32,086 nt of DNA from Candidatus Woesearchaeota archaeon (GTDB taxonomy: Archaea; Nanobdellota; Nanobdellia; Woesearchaeales; SKGA01): contig JAIPJP010000011.1 of assembly GCA_021734105.1 (NCBI GenBank), forward strand, positions 1 to 32,086, given 5' to 3'. Position numbers and translations under genes: made by a program. The notes beneath the pieces were generated by a model. That model was not told the DNA's origin, did no database searches, and was given only the letters and a program-made list of their open reading frames with translations. Positions 6,475 to 13,841 of this stretch are shown in pieces. How positions within the stretch are numbered: position 1 is the stretch's first letter; each line of letters begins with the position of its first letter.

Positions 6475-7883
6475 AAAAACATGAAATGAAATCAAAAACC
6501 AATTGGTTTTTTCAACATAAATATCTTATTATACTCCTTGTAGTTATTGCAGGAATATACTTACTGCAACTCGCCCTTTCCCATCATCTTATCTGGGATG
6601 AATATGTCTACCTTTCTAATGCGCGATCACATTTAGGAGATGCACATTTCACCGAAGACTTCAGGTTTCCTTTGTTAGAATATTTTATTAGTGGTGTGTG
6701 GGCAATCACTGGAGAATCTGTTTTGCTTGCACAACTGCTCATGATAGTTTTTTCACTCTTTAGCGTGTTTGGTGTGTATCTGCTTTCCCAAGAATTTACA
6801 ACAAATAAACTTTGGCACTACATTGCAACTGGATTTTTTGGACTGAGTAATGTTATGCTCTTTTGGAGTTTTCGAGTCTACACAGATATCCCTGCAATGT
6901 GCGCAATGATTTTCTCAGTTTATTTTTTTATGAAAGGAATACAAGCTCAGAAAAAGAGAAGCAATAAGCTTCTTTTTGTTGCAGGAGTCTTTGCAGCGTT
7001 GTCTTTCTTATTTCGCTTTCCCATCATTCTATTTATTTTACCACTAGGCGTTATTTTCCTCATCAAAAAAAAATATCCCCAATGGATAGCGTTTGGGCTG
7101 GGAGGTCTAATGCCATTACTTCCATGGCTAGGTTATAATTTAATAACATATGGTAATCCTGTCTGGGATTTGTTTGCACAAGGAGGCGCGGTTTCAAGCT
7201 ACACTACTTGGCAACCAGCGAGTTTACTTCTTTTAGAAATTATCAGAACATTTGGTCTTACATTAGTATTACTCATCCCTTTTGTTATCAAATGGTATAA
7301 AGAAAAAAAAGACTACAACCTGTGGCTGCTGATATCCCTTTTCACGGCACAACTAGCATTCTATCTTTTCATTGTTCGATTAAAACTACAACGATATGAA
7401 CTTATGTTCTTACCATTCCTCTTGCTTATTATTATACTTGGAGCAGAATATCTTACTATGCATAGCGCAATTAAACATAAGAAAAAAATAGTAATAAGCA
7501 TTATTCTTGCAGTAATTTTTCTACAAATTATTGGAGGAGGAATAGCCAGCATACAACAAGCAAAAGAAAAAGCATACTGCGAAAAAAATGGAGCACTCCA
7601 ACAATCCATTCAATACGCAACAGAATATATTCCGTCTGCTGACGTGATAAGCTCAAATGACTGGCCAGCCTACGGCTTTTACGGCAACCACTATGTGACT
7701 AGCACCTGGACTGCGAATATAACCCAACTCATCGCAGAAAGCGGTAGTAATTGGATTGCGTATGTTGCAAACAGCGGATTGGAAATTAATCAAGAAAAAT
7801 TGAATAAACACCCCCGACTTGAAAAAGAAATTTCCTTTGTTGATAAATGCAATAAAGAAATTACGTTCTACAAAGTTATTTAA
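6471..7883 (+). CDS. GT39/PMT/ArnT-like integral membrane glycosyltransferase
   Basis: The protein has roughly ten or more hydrophobic helices. The first extracytoplasmic loop contains HHLIWDEYVYLSNA, the acidic D-E motif typical of GT-C enzymes of the PMT/ArnT/GT39 type, which use polyprenyl-phosphate sugars as donors. The ATG at 6471 overlaps the upstream stop by 4 nt and is preferred to the in-frame ATG at 6453. The last ~100 residues are a soluble, probably extracytoplasmic, domain. Together with the upstream DPM1-GtrA gene it forms a donor-making and donor-using pair for glycosylating surface proteins or glycans. It overlaps dphB tail-to-tail by 8 bases. Confidence 0.85.
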   Translation: MKKHEMKSKTNWFFQHKYLIILLVVIAGIYLLQLALSHHLIWDEYVYLSNARSHLGDAHFTEDFRFPLLEYFISGVWAITGESVLLAQLLMIVFSLFSVFGVYLLSQEFTTNKLWHYIATGFFGLSNVMLFWSFRVYTDIPAMCAMIFSVYFFMKGIQAQKKRSNKLLFVAGVFAALSFLFRFPIILFILPLGVIFLIKKKYPQWIAFGLGGLMPLLPWLGYNLITYGNPVWDLFAQGGAVSSYTTWQPASLLLLEIIRTFGLTLVLLIPFVIKWYKEKKDYNLWLLISLFTAQLAFYLFIVRLKLQRYELMFLPFLLLIIILGAEYLTMHSAIKHKKKIVISIILAVIFLQIIGGGIASIQQAKEKAYCEKNGALQQSIQYATEYIPSADVISSNDWPAYGFYGNHYVTSTWTANITQLIAESGSNWIAYVANSGLEINQEKLNKHPRLEKEISFVDKCNKEITFYKVI

Positions 7884-8700
7884 GTTTAAATTCTTCTAAA
7901 ACTTCTTCTTCAACAATCTGCAGTTTACTAGGAATAATCAATGAATGTAAAGGAGCGCCAAAATCAACATCTTTAAGTTGCTTAATAGTACCTGCAACAA
8001 TTTTTGCATCTGGATGACCAAGTCTTGCTATGCCAATTGCTAATGTGTCTTCTAAGAGAACGTTTTCACCAGCAGTATTTTCTAAATGCATCAATACATC
8101 AAGTGCTTCAGAGATGTTCATGAAACGTGGCGGTTGAGGTTTAATCAGTTTTCCAGGCTGAGCGCGCAGGAGGTCATCTCTACATGGTTCTGCAACTTTA
8201 ATATCTAGAAGGCATAAAGTATGCAAGCCCATAGCTTTGTTGTTTTTAATGACATCATAAGGCGTGTTTGGATACCAACCAGCATCAGGAAACACAATGC
8301 TCGTTGTTTTCCCAAATTTATATAGTTCTAAACCAGTTAAGCCAATCGCATTCATAATGGAGGCGTTAAAAACAACTTCAGTAGTTACCTTTGCTTGTTT
8401 TGCTCTAAAAAGGAGGTCGGCGTGTGTTGTTGCACCAAATACATCTCCAACAACCAGAAGCGCCACATCTTGGTCTTTAGCAAGTTCTATGAGAAGCTCT
8501 TCAGCTTGTTTTTCTATCACATCACGAGGCGCAACAAGGACTTCTCTGCCGTAGAGTGCCTCAAGCTTTGCTTTATCCACACCAAGAACAGACGTATAAT
8601 ATTCTAAATAAACGATGTCGCATTTTTTAACAATTTCAAGTCCTCGAAGCGTGATGTCTTTTTCATCATACAGACCAAGACCGATTAAATATAGTGTCAT
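7876..8700 (-). CDS. dphB: Diphthine synthase (diphthamide biosynthesis methyltransferase)
   Basis: The whole protein matches the DphB/Dph5 family (SAM-dependent tetrapyrrole-methylase fold). The N-terminus MTLYLIGLGLYDEKDITLRG is diagnostic. It is followed by VGDVFGATTHADLL, the cofactor and substrate loop, and VFNASIMNAIGLTGLELYKF. At 274 aa it is the normal length. The enzyme methylates the modified histidine of elongation factor aEF2 on the way to diphthamide, in the cytoplasm. A TATA-like TTTTATATATTT (about 8771-8782) predicts a leader of about 50 nt that includes the hairpin at 8726-8743. Confidence 0.95.
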   Translation of the reverse strand: MTLYLIGLGLYDEKDITLRGLEIVKKCDIVYLEYYTSVLGVDKAKLEALYGREVLVAPRDVIEKQAEELLIELAKDQDVALLVVGDVFGATTHADLLFRAKQAKVTTEVVFNASIMNAIGLTGLELYKFGKTTSIVFPDAGWYPNTPYDVIKNNKAMGLHTLCLLDIKVAEPCRDDLLRAQPGKLIKPQPPRFMNISEALDVLMHLENTAGENVLLEDTLAIGIARLGHPDAKIVAGTIKQLKDVDFGAPLHSLIIPSKLQIVEEEVLEEFKLK

Positions 8701-8725
8701 TTATTTTACCCGTAACATTAATGGA

Positions 8726-8743
8726 CTTCGAACGTATTCGAAG
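8726..8743. repeat. Hairpin in the dphB leader
   Basis: CTTCGAA and TTCGAAG form a perfect 7-bp stem around a 4-nt loop. It ends about 26 nt upstream of the dphB start. It could be an operator or an RNA hairpin; nothing decides between them. Confidence 0.6.
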
Positions 8744-8819
8744 CGTCATAAGAGAAAAGAAGAACGAAGAAATATATAAAATAAGAGGAAAAAGAAAAGA
8801 AAAAAAATAAACAATTACT

Positions 8820-8871
8820 TGTTCATTGCTTTTTGAAAGACAAGAAGATCTTCAGTAGTGAGCTTTTTACC
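8820..8871 (-). pseudogene. Duplicated 3' end of the coiled-coil gene (18 codons plus stop)
   Basis: Bases 8820-8871 match 8974-9025 in 51 of 52 positions, with the first 46 identical. On the minus strand the copy still reads GKKLTTEDLLVFQKAMNK then stop. This is the tail of the gene at 8969-9853, whose last residue is R instead of K. It has no start and no upstream coding sequence, so it is a gene-tail remnant. The 102-base spacer between the copies contains the dispersed element at 8889-8930. Confidence 0.9.
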
Positions 8872-8888
8872 CGGCCATTCGTGCATAG

Positions 8889-8930
8889 GCGAGCGTAGTA
8901 TGTTTCGCTAACACTCAAGCATACAAAAAA
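8889..8930 (+). repeat. Dispersed 42-nt element, copy 1
   Basis: It matches the minus strand of 21264-21305 at about 37 of 42 positions, including an identical 16-nt core AGTATGTTTCGCTAAC and an identical CATACAAAAAA end. GTATG and CATAC can pair as a hairpin. It lies between the two copies of the duplicated gene tail. Confidence 0.8.
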
Positions 8931-8968
8931 GTGGAAAAAAAAGAATAAAAGAAAAAGTAAGAAAAAAA

Positions 8969-9853
8969 TTATCTGTTCATTGCTTTTTGAAAGACAAGAA
9001 GATCTTCAGTAGTGAGCTTCTTACCAGTCTTCACTTTTTCATCGACTTCTTTTGCTCGTTCTTTGATAGCTTTTTGCTCGACCTTTTTCTTGTCCTCTTC
9101 AATTTGCACGTTATGAGTTTCTAAAACGCCTTTTACCGCATCAAGTTCTTTTAAAAGTTCTTTAAGAACAGTATTTTTTTCAGTGAAGAGTTCTTTATAC
9201 TCTTTGAATTTTTCAAACGCAGCTTGCTCTTCTTTTTTGAGCTCATCAATCTCACCAGATCGTTCAACTAAAGCTTCGTGTTTATCCTGAGAAGACTTAG
9301 CATTATCTTGAATTTTTCGATGAGCAGCATTTGCTTTTCTTTTAAGTTTAGAAATATCACGAGTTAAATTTTTTACTTTATCCCAATCACCAGTAACACT
9401 ACTAACTTCGACATATTGTTTTTTGAGTGTTTTTAATTCTTTCATGAGCTTTTGTTCTTTATCAAAACTCATAGGTTGCGTTTCCATGGTGTATTCCATC
9501 TTCTCAATTTTTTTCTTGAGCATAGACGGACTTTCTTTTACTTGATGTTTTGCAGTTGCTTTATCAAAATTCTTTTTGAGCTCGTTAAGCTCTTTAGATT
9601 TTTGTGAAACTTCTTTATTTAAAGTATCACGTTCTGTTTTGAGATCTTTCACTTGCTCAGTAATTTCATTACGTTTATCTTTAGAACCTTTCACGCCAGA
9701 AATAAGATTACTAATCTGCTTGTTTATCTCTCCACGCTTAGCAAACCAAGACTCCTTCTCACGATTGAGTTTGTTTAACTCTTTTTTAAGAGTGCTCACC
9801 TCAACGCGGAGGTTCTTTAATTTTTGCATGTATTCTTTAACATCATCAGACAT
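8969..9853 (-). CDS. Archaeal coiled-coil protein (COG1340-like)
   Basis: The 294-aa protein is almost entirely heptad-like, rich in K, E, L and Q and without membrane segments. It is interrupted only around residues 105-125 (ESPSMLKKKIEKMEYTMETQ) and 150-160. The conserved C-terminus GKKLTTEDLLVFQK resembles the widespread archaeal coiled-coil family COG1340, whose function is not established. It lies downstream of the ribosomal stalk operon with 198 bases between, containing a terminator and probably its own promoter. Its 3' end has been duplicated 154 bases downstream. Confidence 0.8.
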   Translation of the reverse strand: MSDDVKEYMQKLKNLRVEVSTLKKELNKLNREKESWFAKRGEINKQISNLISGVKGSKDKRNEITEQVKDLKTERDTLNKEVSQKSKELNELKKNFDKATAKHQVKESPSMLKKKIEKMEYTMETQPMSFDKEQKLMKELKTLKKQYVEVSSVTGDWDKVKNLTRDISKLKRKANAAHRKIQDNAKSSQDKHEALVERSGEIDELKKEEQAAFEKFKEYKELFTEKNTVLKELLKELDAVKGVLETHNVQIEEDKKKVEQKAIKERAKEVDEKVKTGKKLTTEDLLVFQKAMNR

Positions 9854-9977
9854 GATAACTTCAACCTACTTTACTACATCAATAAATGTTCGAACGCGAG
9901 AAAATAAAATTCATTTTCGGCGCGTATGAAAACTTTGAATTCCTTTTAAATAAACTATTTCAAGCACACTACACAAC

Positions 9978-10029
9978 AAATAAAAAAAATAAAAAAAAGG
10001 AAACTATTCGCACGTAGAAGTTAAAACTT
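9978..10029 (-). terminator. Terminator of the uL1-uL10-P1 operon
   Basis: Downstream of the P1/L12 stop on the minus strand, hairpin GAAGTT-TT-AACTTC (10016-10029) is followed by long U runs (T8 and T8 at about 9979-9998). A second palindrome, AAACAATTGTTT (10038-10049), sits just before it. Confidence 0.65.
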
Positions 10030-10051
10030 CTTTATGCAAACAATTGTTTTT

Positions 10052-10366
10052 CTATCCGAAAAGTGCGCCTAAACCAGCTGCTGCTGCTTCATCGTTTTTC
10101 TTTTCTTCTTTTTTATCGTCCTTTTTTTCTTCTGCTGCAGGTGCTGCGTCGCCTCCTGCTGCTGGTGCGCTAGCTGCTACAGGAGCTGCAACTGCTGCTT
10201 TACTAATAGCATCGTCAATATCAACACCATCAAGTGCTGCTACTAAAGCTTTAACACGACCATCATCAACTGTAACCCCTGCTGCTTCTAAAACTTTTTT
10301 TACTGCAGCTTCGTCAACTTTTTGTCCTGCTTTATGCAGGAGCATTGCGGCATAAATGTATTCCAT
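10052..10366 (-). CDS. rpl12: Ribosomal protein P1 (archaeal L12, stalk)
   Basis: This is a 104-aa acidic stalk protein. The helical N-terminal dimerisation domain starts [15 protein letters not shown]. An Ala-rich hinge (60-85), a charged [12 protein letters not shown] segment and the universal tail GLGALFG follow. It recruits GTPase factors such as aEF2 to the ribosome as dimers on uL10. It is the last gene of the operon, 26 nt after uL10, which ends in the same GLGALFG tail. Confidence 0.96.
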   Translation of the reverse strand: MEYIYAAMLLHKAGQKVDEAAVKKVLEAAGVTVDDGRVKALVAALDGVDIDDAISKAAVAAPVAASAPAAGGDAAPAAEEKKDDKKEEKKNDEAAAAGLGALFG

Positions 10367-10392
10367 TTGTTTTCACCTATAATTTGTTATCA

Positions 10393-11391
10393 TTAACCAA
10401 AGAGAGCGCCAAGACCTGCTGCGGCATCAGGCTCATCTTTTTTATCGTCTTTCTTTTCCTCAGGCATATCGTCTTCCGGAGCAACTTGCGTTGCTTGAAC
10501 AACAGGTATCGCTGCTTGCGCGCCTTTCAAATCCGCACTTAATGCTTCATCAGGCAACATTGTTACAACACCCATCATTTGGTTGTGTGCTTTAGCCAAG
10601 GTATCGCCAACCGTAAGGTCAGTTAAAATATCCTCACTAATAGCTAATGCTTTTGCATCGGCAAACGCATTTTGAATAAGAACAGGTGTCGTCTCAGTTG
10701 TCGGAAACGCGCTATGTATAGCCAGGTTAAACGCCCAACTTGCAGCGGTTGTTACATCTGAGATGTACTGATCTTCATCAATATCAAGTACAGCTTTAGT
10801 TAAAACTTCTCCATTTTCACAGACAGCTGTTAAGTCAAGTCCAATTTCCATAGGTTCAATACCTAGTCGAGTTAAAAGACCGGCAAGTGTTTGACTTACT
10901 TCATCGCCTTCTTTTGCTACGACTGCATCAGCCTTAATTGCAACTTTACCACCATCAATCCCTGCTTTAATGCCAACTGAACCAAGTTCGCCAATCACAG
11001 GACCAGGAGCAAAACTTGTTGGACCAGCAGGAACAATAATATCATTTGGCGCAATTTGACCGCCTTTAATTCCTGTTTTTGATTTATTTTTCTTTAATGT
11101 CTTAAAAAGGGTGAATGGGCTGCTATTTGTAAATAATAAAGCAGGCATACCTTTTAGGTGAGGAAGTAGTTCAACAACACCTTGTTTTTTAGATTGTTCT
11201 AAAGCAACCTTAAGTAAACGACGTTTACTCATTTTAATAAGAACAGTATCTCTTAATTGTACACGCATGTTATGAAGCTGTTTTGCAGGAAGATTTTCCA
11301 TATTAACAGCACCAATTACATCGTATTTGTCAATGAGATCAGCGAACTCTTTGACGACATTTTTTTTTGCTTCGGAAATATGATTGCTCAT
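10393..11391 (-). CDS. rpl10: Ribosomal protein uL10 (P0), stalk base
   Basis: The 332-aa protein matches archaeal uL10/P0. The N-terminal rRNA-binding domain includes YDVIGAVNMENLPAKQLHNM. The archaeal/eukaryal insertion domain follows (about 105-185, GGQIAPNDIIVPAGPTSF). Then come helical P1-binding segments and the acidic end [18 protein letters not shown]. It anchors the P1 dimers to 23S rRNA helices. It lies 13 nt downstream of uL1, with AGGTGA before its start as ribosome-binding site. Confidence 0.96.
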   Translation of the reverse strand: MSNHISEAKKNVVKEFADLIDKYDVIGAVNMENLPAKQLHNMRVQLRDTVLIKMSKRRLLKVALEQSKKQGVVELLPHLKGMPALLFTNSSPFTLFKTLKKNKSKTGIKGGQIAPNDIIVPAGPTSFAPGPVIGELGSVGIKAGIDGGKVAIKADAVVAKEGDEVSQTLAGLLTRLGIEPMEIGLDLTAVCENGEVLTKAVLDIDEDQYISDVTTAASWAFNLAIHSAFPTTETTPVLIQNAFADAKALAISEDILTDLTVGDTLAKAHNQMMGVVTMLPDEALSADLKGAQAAIPVVQATQVAPEDDMPEEKKDDKKDEPDAAAGLGALFG

Positions 11392-11404
11392 TTTATTTTT
11401 TCAC

Positions 11405-12052
11405 CTAAAGTCGAACAGGTTTACCCATTGTTAATTTGAGGATAGTTCCTCGAACGTTATGCCGTTCTTTTGGTAAGTGATGTTCAATTTGACTATACAA
11501 ATAATCAATATTTTCTGCAAGATCAACATCAGTCATATCAAGCTTTCCAACAGGAAGTTGAATTACGGGGAATTTTTTTGCAGAAATTTTAATAGTATTT
11601 TGGAGTCTATCATATAACGGTTGAAGTGATGCTTTTGGGGGCACAACACAACCAGCTTTTGGATTTGGCATTTTTCCTCGTGGACCGAAGATTCGACCAA
11701 AAACACCCGCAATTTGACCCATGATATTTGCTTGTGCAATGAAATAGGCGTATTCATCAGCTAATTTTTTTGCTGCTTTTTTATCAGCCTTATATTTGTC
11801 AAGATCGCCTTGCGTAATTACAAAGTCGCAGACCTTTTTTGCTTCATCAACAAGTTCTCCACCAACGATTGCACAAATTTTCTTTTTAGTAAAACCATGT
11901 GGCAAAGTCGTGAAGAACTCAACTTGTTCGTCAGGGTTTTTCAGATTAAGATCTTTAAGATTGACAATTAATTCAACGGTTTGTGTGAATTTTCGCTCTT
12001 TAGCGTCTGCTCGAAGTGATTTGAGCGTTTCTACGATTTGTTTTTTATCCAT
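11405..12052 (-). CDS. rpl1: Ribosomal protein uL1
   Basis: The 215-aa protein matches uL1: the N-terminal KFTQTVELIVNLKDLNLKNP strand and the hallmark loop GRIFGPRGKMPNPKAG in domain II. uL1 binds the mobile stalk of 23S rRNA. In studied archaea it also represses its own operon by binding the mRNA. The start is preceded by GGAGG about 10 nt upstream. uL11, usually encoded just before it in archaea, is absent here. Instead there is a leader of about 200 nt and then a decayed gene. Confidence 0.96.
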   Translation of the reverse strand: MDKKQIVETLKSLRADAKERKFTQTVELIVNLKDLNLKNPDEQVEFFTTLPHGFTKKKICAIVGGELVDEAKKVCDFVITQGDLDKYKADKKAAKKLADEYAYFIAQANIMGQIAGVFGRIFGPRGKMPNPKAGCVVPPKASLQPLYDRLQNTIKISAKKFPVIQLPVGKLDMTDVDLAENIDYLYSQIEHHLPKERHNVRGTILKLTMGKPVRL

Positions 12053-12277
12053 TGTAACTTTTCAGCCTCCTATGCAAAGATAGTGTTGACGATAACGGAA
12101 TCATAAAAATCAAACGATTTTTAGGATGCCAAAAATTCCAAAAGGATTTTTTAGCATGAATACAGCAGAACTAGGAATAGACCTTGTTTGCCGCATCAAT
12201 TAAGCCCGTGCCACGAAACTTGTCTAGCAAGCCCGTGTGATACGTCTAACGGTTGTAGCAGCAAGGAAACCGGTTTG
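12053..12277 (-). promoter_or_regulatory. Long leader of the uL1 operon with hairpin and duplicated 9-mer
   Basis: With the TATA box at 12278-12287, transcription should start near 12255, giving about 200 nt of leader. It contains two direct copies of CACGGGCTT about 30 nt apart (about 12201-12209 and 12228-12236), then the hairpin repeat at 12120-12157, then GGAGG before the ATG. Its length and structure fit autogenous control by uL1, but I cannot identify a specific uL1-binding fold. Confidence 0.5.
12120..12157 (-). repeat. Hairpin repeat shared with the trxA leader, copy 1
   Basis: On the minus strand TGCTAAAAAATCC pairs with GGAATTTTTGGCA around a TTTT loop, with one T-G pair and one A-A mismatch. 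The 30-nt hairpin matches that at 23453-23482 in 25 positions, at identical length, with the same T-G position and the same following TCCTAAA. Confidence 0.75.
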
Positions 12278-12287
12278 CTTTATAAAG
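12278..12287 (-). promoter_or_regulatory. TATA box of the uL1-uL10-P1 operon
   Basis: CTTTATAAAG is a palindromic TATA box. The same decamer occurs upstream of uS15 at 26277-26286. Confidence 0.55.
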
Positions 12288-12303
12288 GTTGCTGTAAACG
12301 CAA

Positions 12304-13142
12304 TCAAATAAGTTTTCGCTCGACTTTTTTCTCAGGCAACCATACATCAAGAATCGCTAGCAAAGATTCATTAAAAAAATTGCCCGGATTAAGACAAAGC
12401 GTTTTACCTAATGTATATTTATACGAACCACCCATACGAATCGTTTCATGAATATGACCATGCAAAGACAATAGGGGTTACAATTTCTCAATTGCATTAC
12501 GAACGCCAATACTACCTACATGCACGTTTCGTTTATCAATATCTAATTGCGTGTTGTATGGCGGTGCATGCGTAACTAAAATAAGATTATTTGCATCGTT
12601 AACTTTTGTAATAATATCATTCTCTATAGAATCAGTACGGTTTTCTAAAGAAATAGCTGTAGAAACTAAACCATTTTTAGTTGATTGTACACCATTTAAA
12701 ACAAAAGGATTTCTATATGTTTCTTCCAATACATCATGAGAATCAACTTTCTCCCAATCTTTGAATTTGAAAGGCGTTATTGGAACAGTAGTATAGCCAA
12801 AAATAGAAAAATTATCGAACGGCACGACTCTCTCATTCACATACTCCCATAGCCGTCCGTTGTGTTGCTCTAAAATATCTTCATTTGCCTTAAAATCATC
12901 ATTGCCAAAAATCAAGAAAAGTTTACAATCAGAAGATTTCTTAAACTCTTGAATTAAAAGAATGAGCTCTTCTTCCAAAAATTTTGCTTGTAGCTCAGGT
13001 GTTCTTTTTTCAGGCTCTTTGGGCGTCAAATCGCCCGCAATAAGAATTGCATGTACAGCCTCCTATTTAGCATATTCCAAAAGTTTTCTGAATTGAGCCA
13101 TATTGCTGTGTAAATCAGCTGTACCAGGAATCGTTGAGCCAT
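12304..13142 (-). pseudogene. Metallophosphoesterase pseudogene (frameshift plus two stops)
   Basis: The minus strand encodes all motifs of a calcineurin-like phosphoesterase in order: TADLHSN (D-x-H), ILIAGDLTP (GD), IFGNDDF (GN-D), LVTHAPPYN (H) and SLHGHIHE (GH-x-H). The frame is broken three times. One base is missing near 13122 between MAQRFLV and TADLHSN. An in-frame TAG lies at 13063-13065 after LLEYAK. An in-frame TAA lies at 12478-12480 between AIEKL and PLLSLHG. The intact stretch starting with TTG at 13029 is only the middle of the gene. A TATA-like TTTATATT (about 13165-13172) sits 26 nt upstream of the ATG at 13142, so the promoter is still recognisable. The gene seems dead, unless the lesions are assembly errors. 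Confidence 0.85.
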
Positions 13143-13337
13143 AACCCTTTCTTACACCAACGCAATATAAAGCTTAGTATTCATTCTTTTACTACTTTTT
13201 AGTGACTATAAACAGAAAAGTTTAAATAGTTCAAAAACAATAATTTATTAGTAGTCGCAAATCAACAAACGACTACCTACAAAACACAACGTATCTACAC
13301 GCAAAAATCGCCTATCTCTGCAAAAGGAAATTGAATC

Positions 13338-13829
13338 ATGACAAAAAAAACACGCACAAACGAAAGCATTTATGCACACATGAACCATTGGCAAAAACAA
13401 TATGATAACGCTGTTGCTAGTTGGGACGGTAAAACATACATCGCCGCATGCAACGAGCTTGGACGAGATCCAACAGAAGTACCCGATCTCTACGAAGAAG
13501 GGCAAATTCAAATCAGCCTTGAAGAACGAATTACATCCACGCAAACGCCAGCGCGCCAAAATAAAAACCGACACGCAGCCACAAGACAACCAGACAACAC
13601 ATCAACAAACACTAACCCTCAAGAAAAATACTTTGCACAACTTAGCAAACAAGGAGATTCAACTCGCGTGCAAGACTATATTGCCCAACGAAATCTTATT
13701 AACAAATGCTTTCCAGGACGATTCGGAGAAGATGAAGGACAAATAAATCTTAATGATAAAACCCCTGGTCAAGTCAATAAAATTTATCGAGAACTTAGCC
13801 AGCACTACATTAAAAAATACAAGCTGTAA
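13338..13829 (+). CDS. Unrecognised 163-aa protein
   Basis: No family is recognised. The N-terminal 80 residues are mixed charged. Residues about 82-110 are low-complexity and rich in T, N, Q and P. The C-terminal 60 residues look like a small folded helical domain (RNLINKCFPGRF, then QVNKIYRELSQHYIKKYKL). There are no membrane segments or signal peptide. AAAGGA about 12 nt upstream of the ATG may serve as ribosome-binding site, and TATA-like AGTTTAAATAG (about 13220-13229) gives a leader of roughly 90 nt. It ends 12 bases before the convergent pyrG stop. Confidence 0.7.
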   Translation: MTKKTRTNESIYAHMNHWQKQYDNAVASWDGKTYIAACNELGRDPTEVPDLYEEGQIQISLEERITSTQTPARQNKNRHAATRQPDNTSTNTNPQEKYFAQLSKQGDSTRVQDYIAQRNLINKCFPGRFGEDEGQINLNDKTPGQVNKIYRELSQHYIKKYKL

Positions 13830-13841
13830 AGTTCACCACCA

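Noticed and set aside
12181-12260. Possible tRNA or C/D-box RNA in the uL1 leader
   Set aside because: The repeated CACGGGCTT is direct, not inverted; no cloverleaf forms and no C/D box pair is present.
12188-12451. Plus-strand frame of 87 codons
   Set aside because: It lies opposite the uL1 leader and the 3' part of the metallophosphoesterase pseudogene, whose GH-x-H motif is read on the minus strand.
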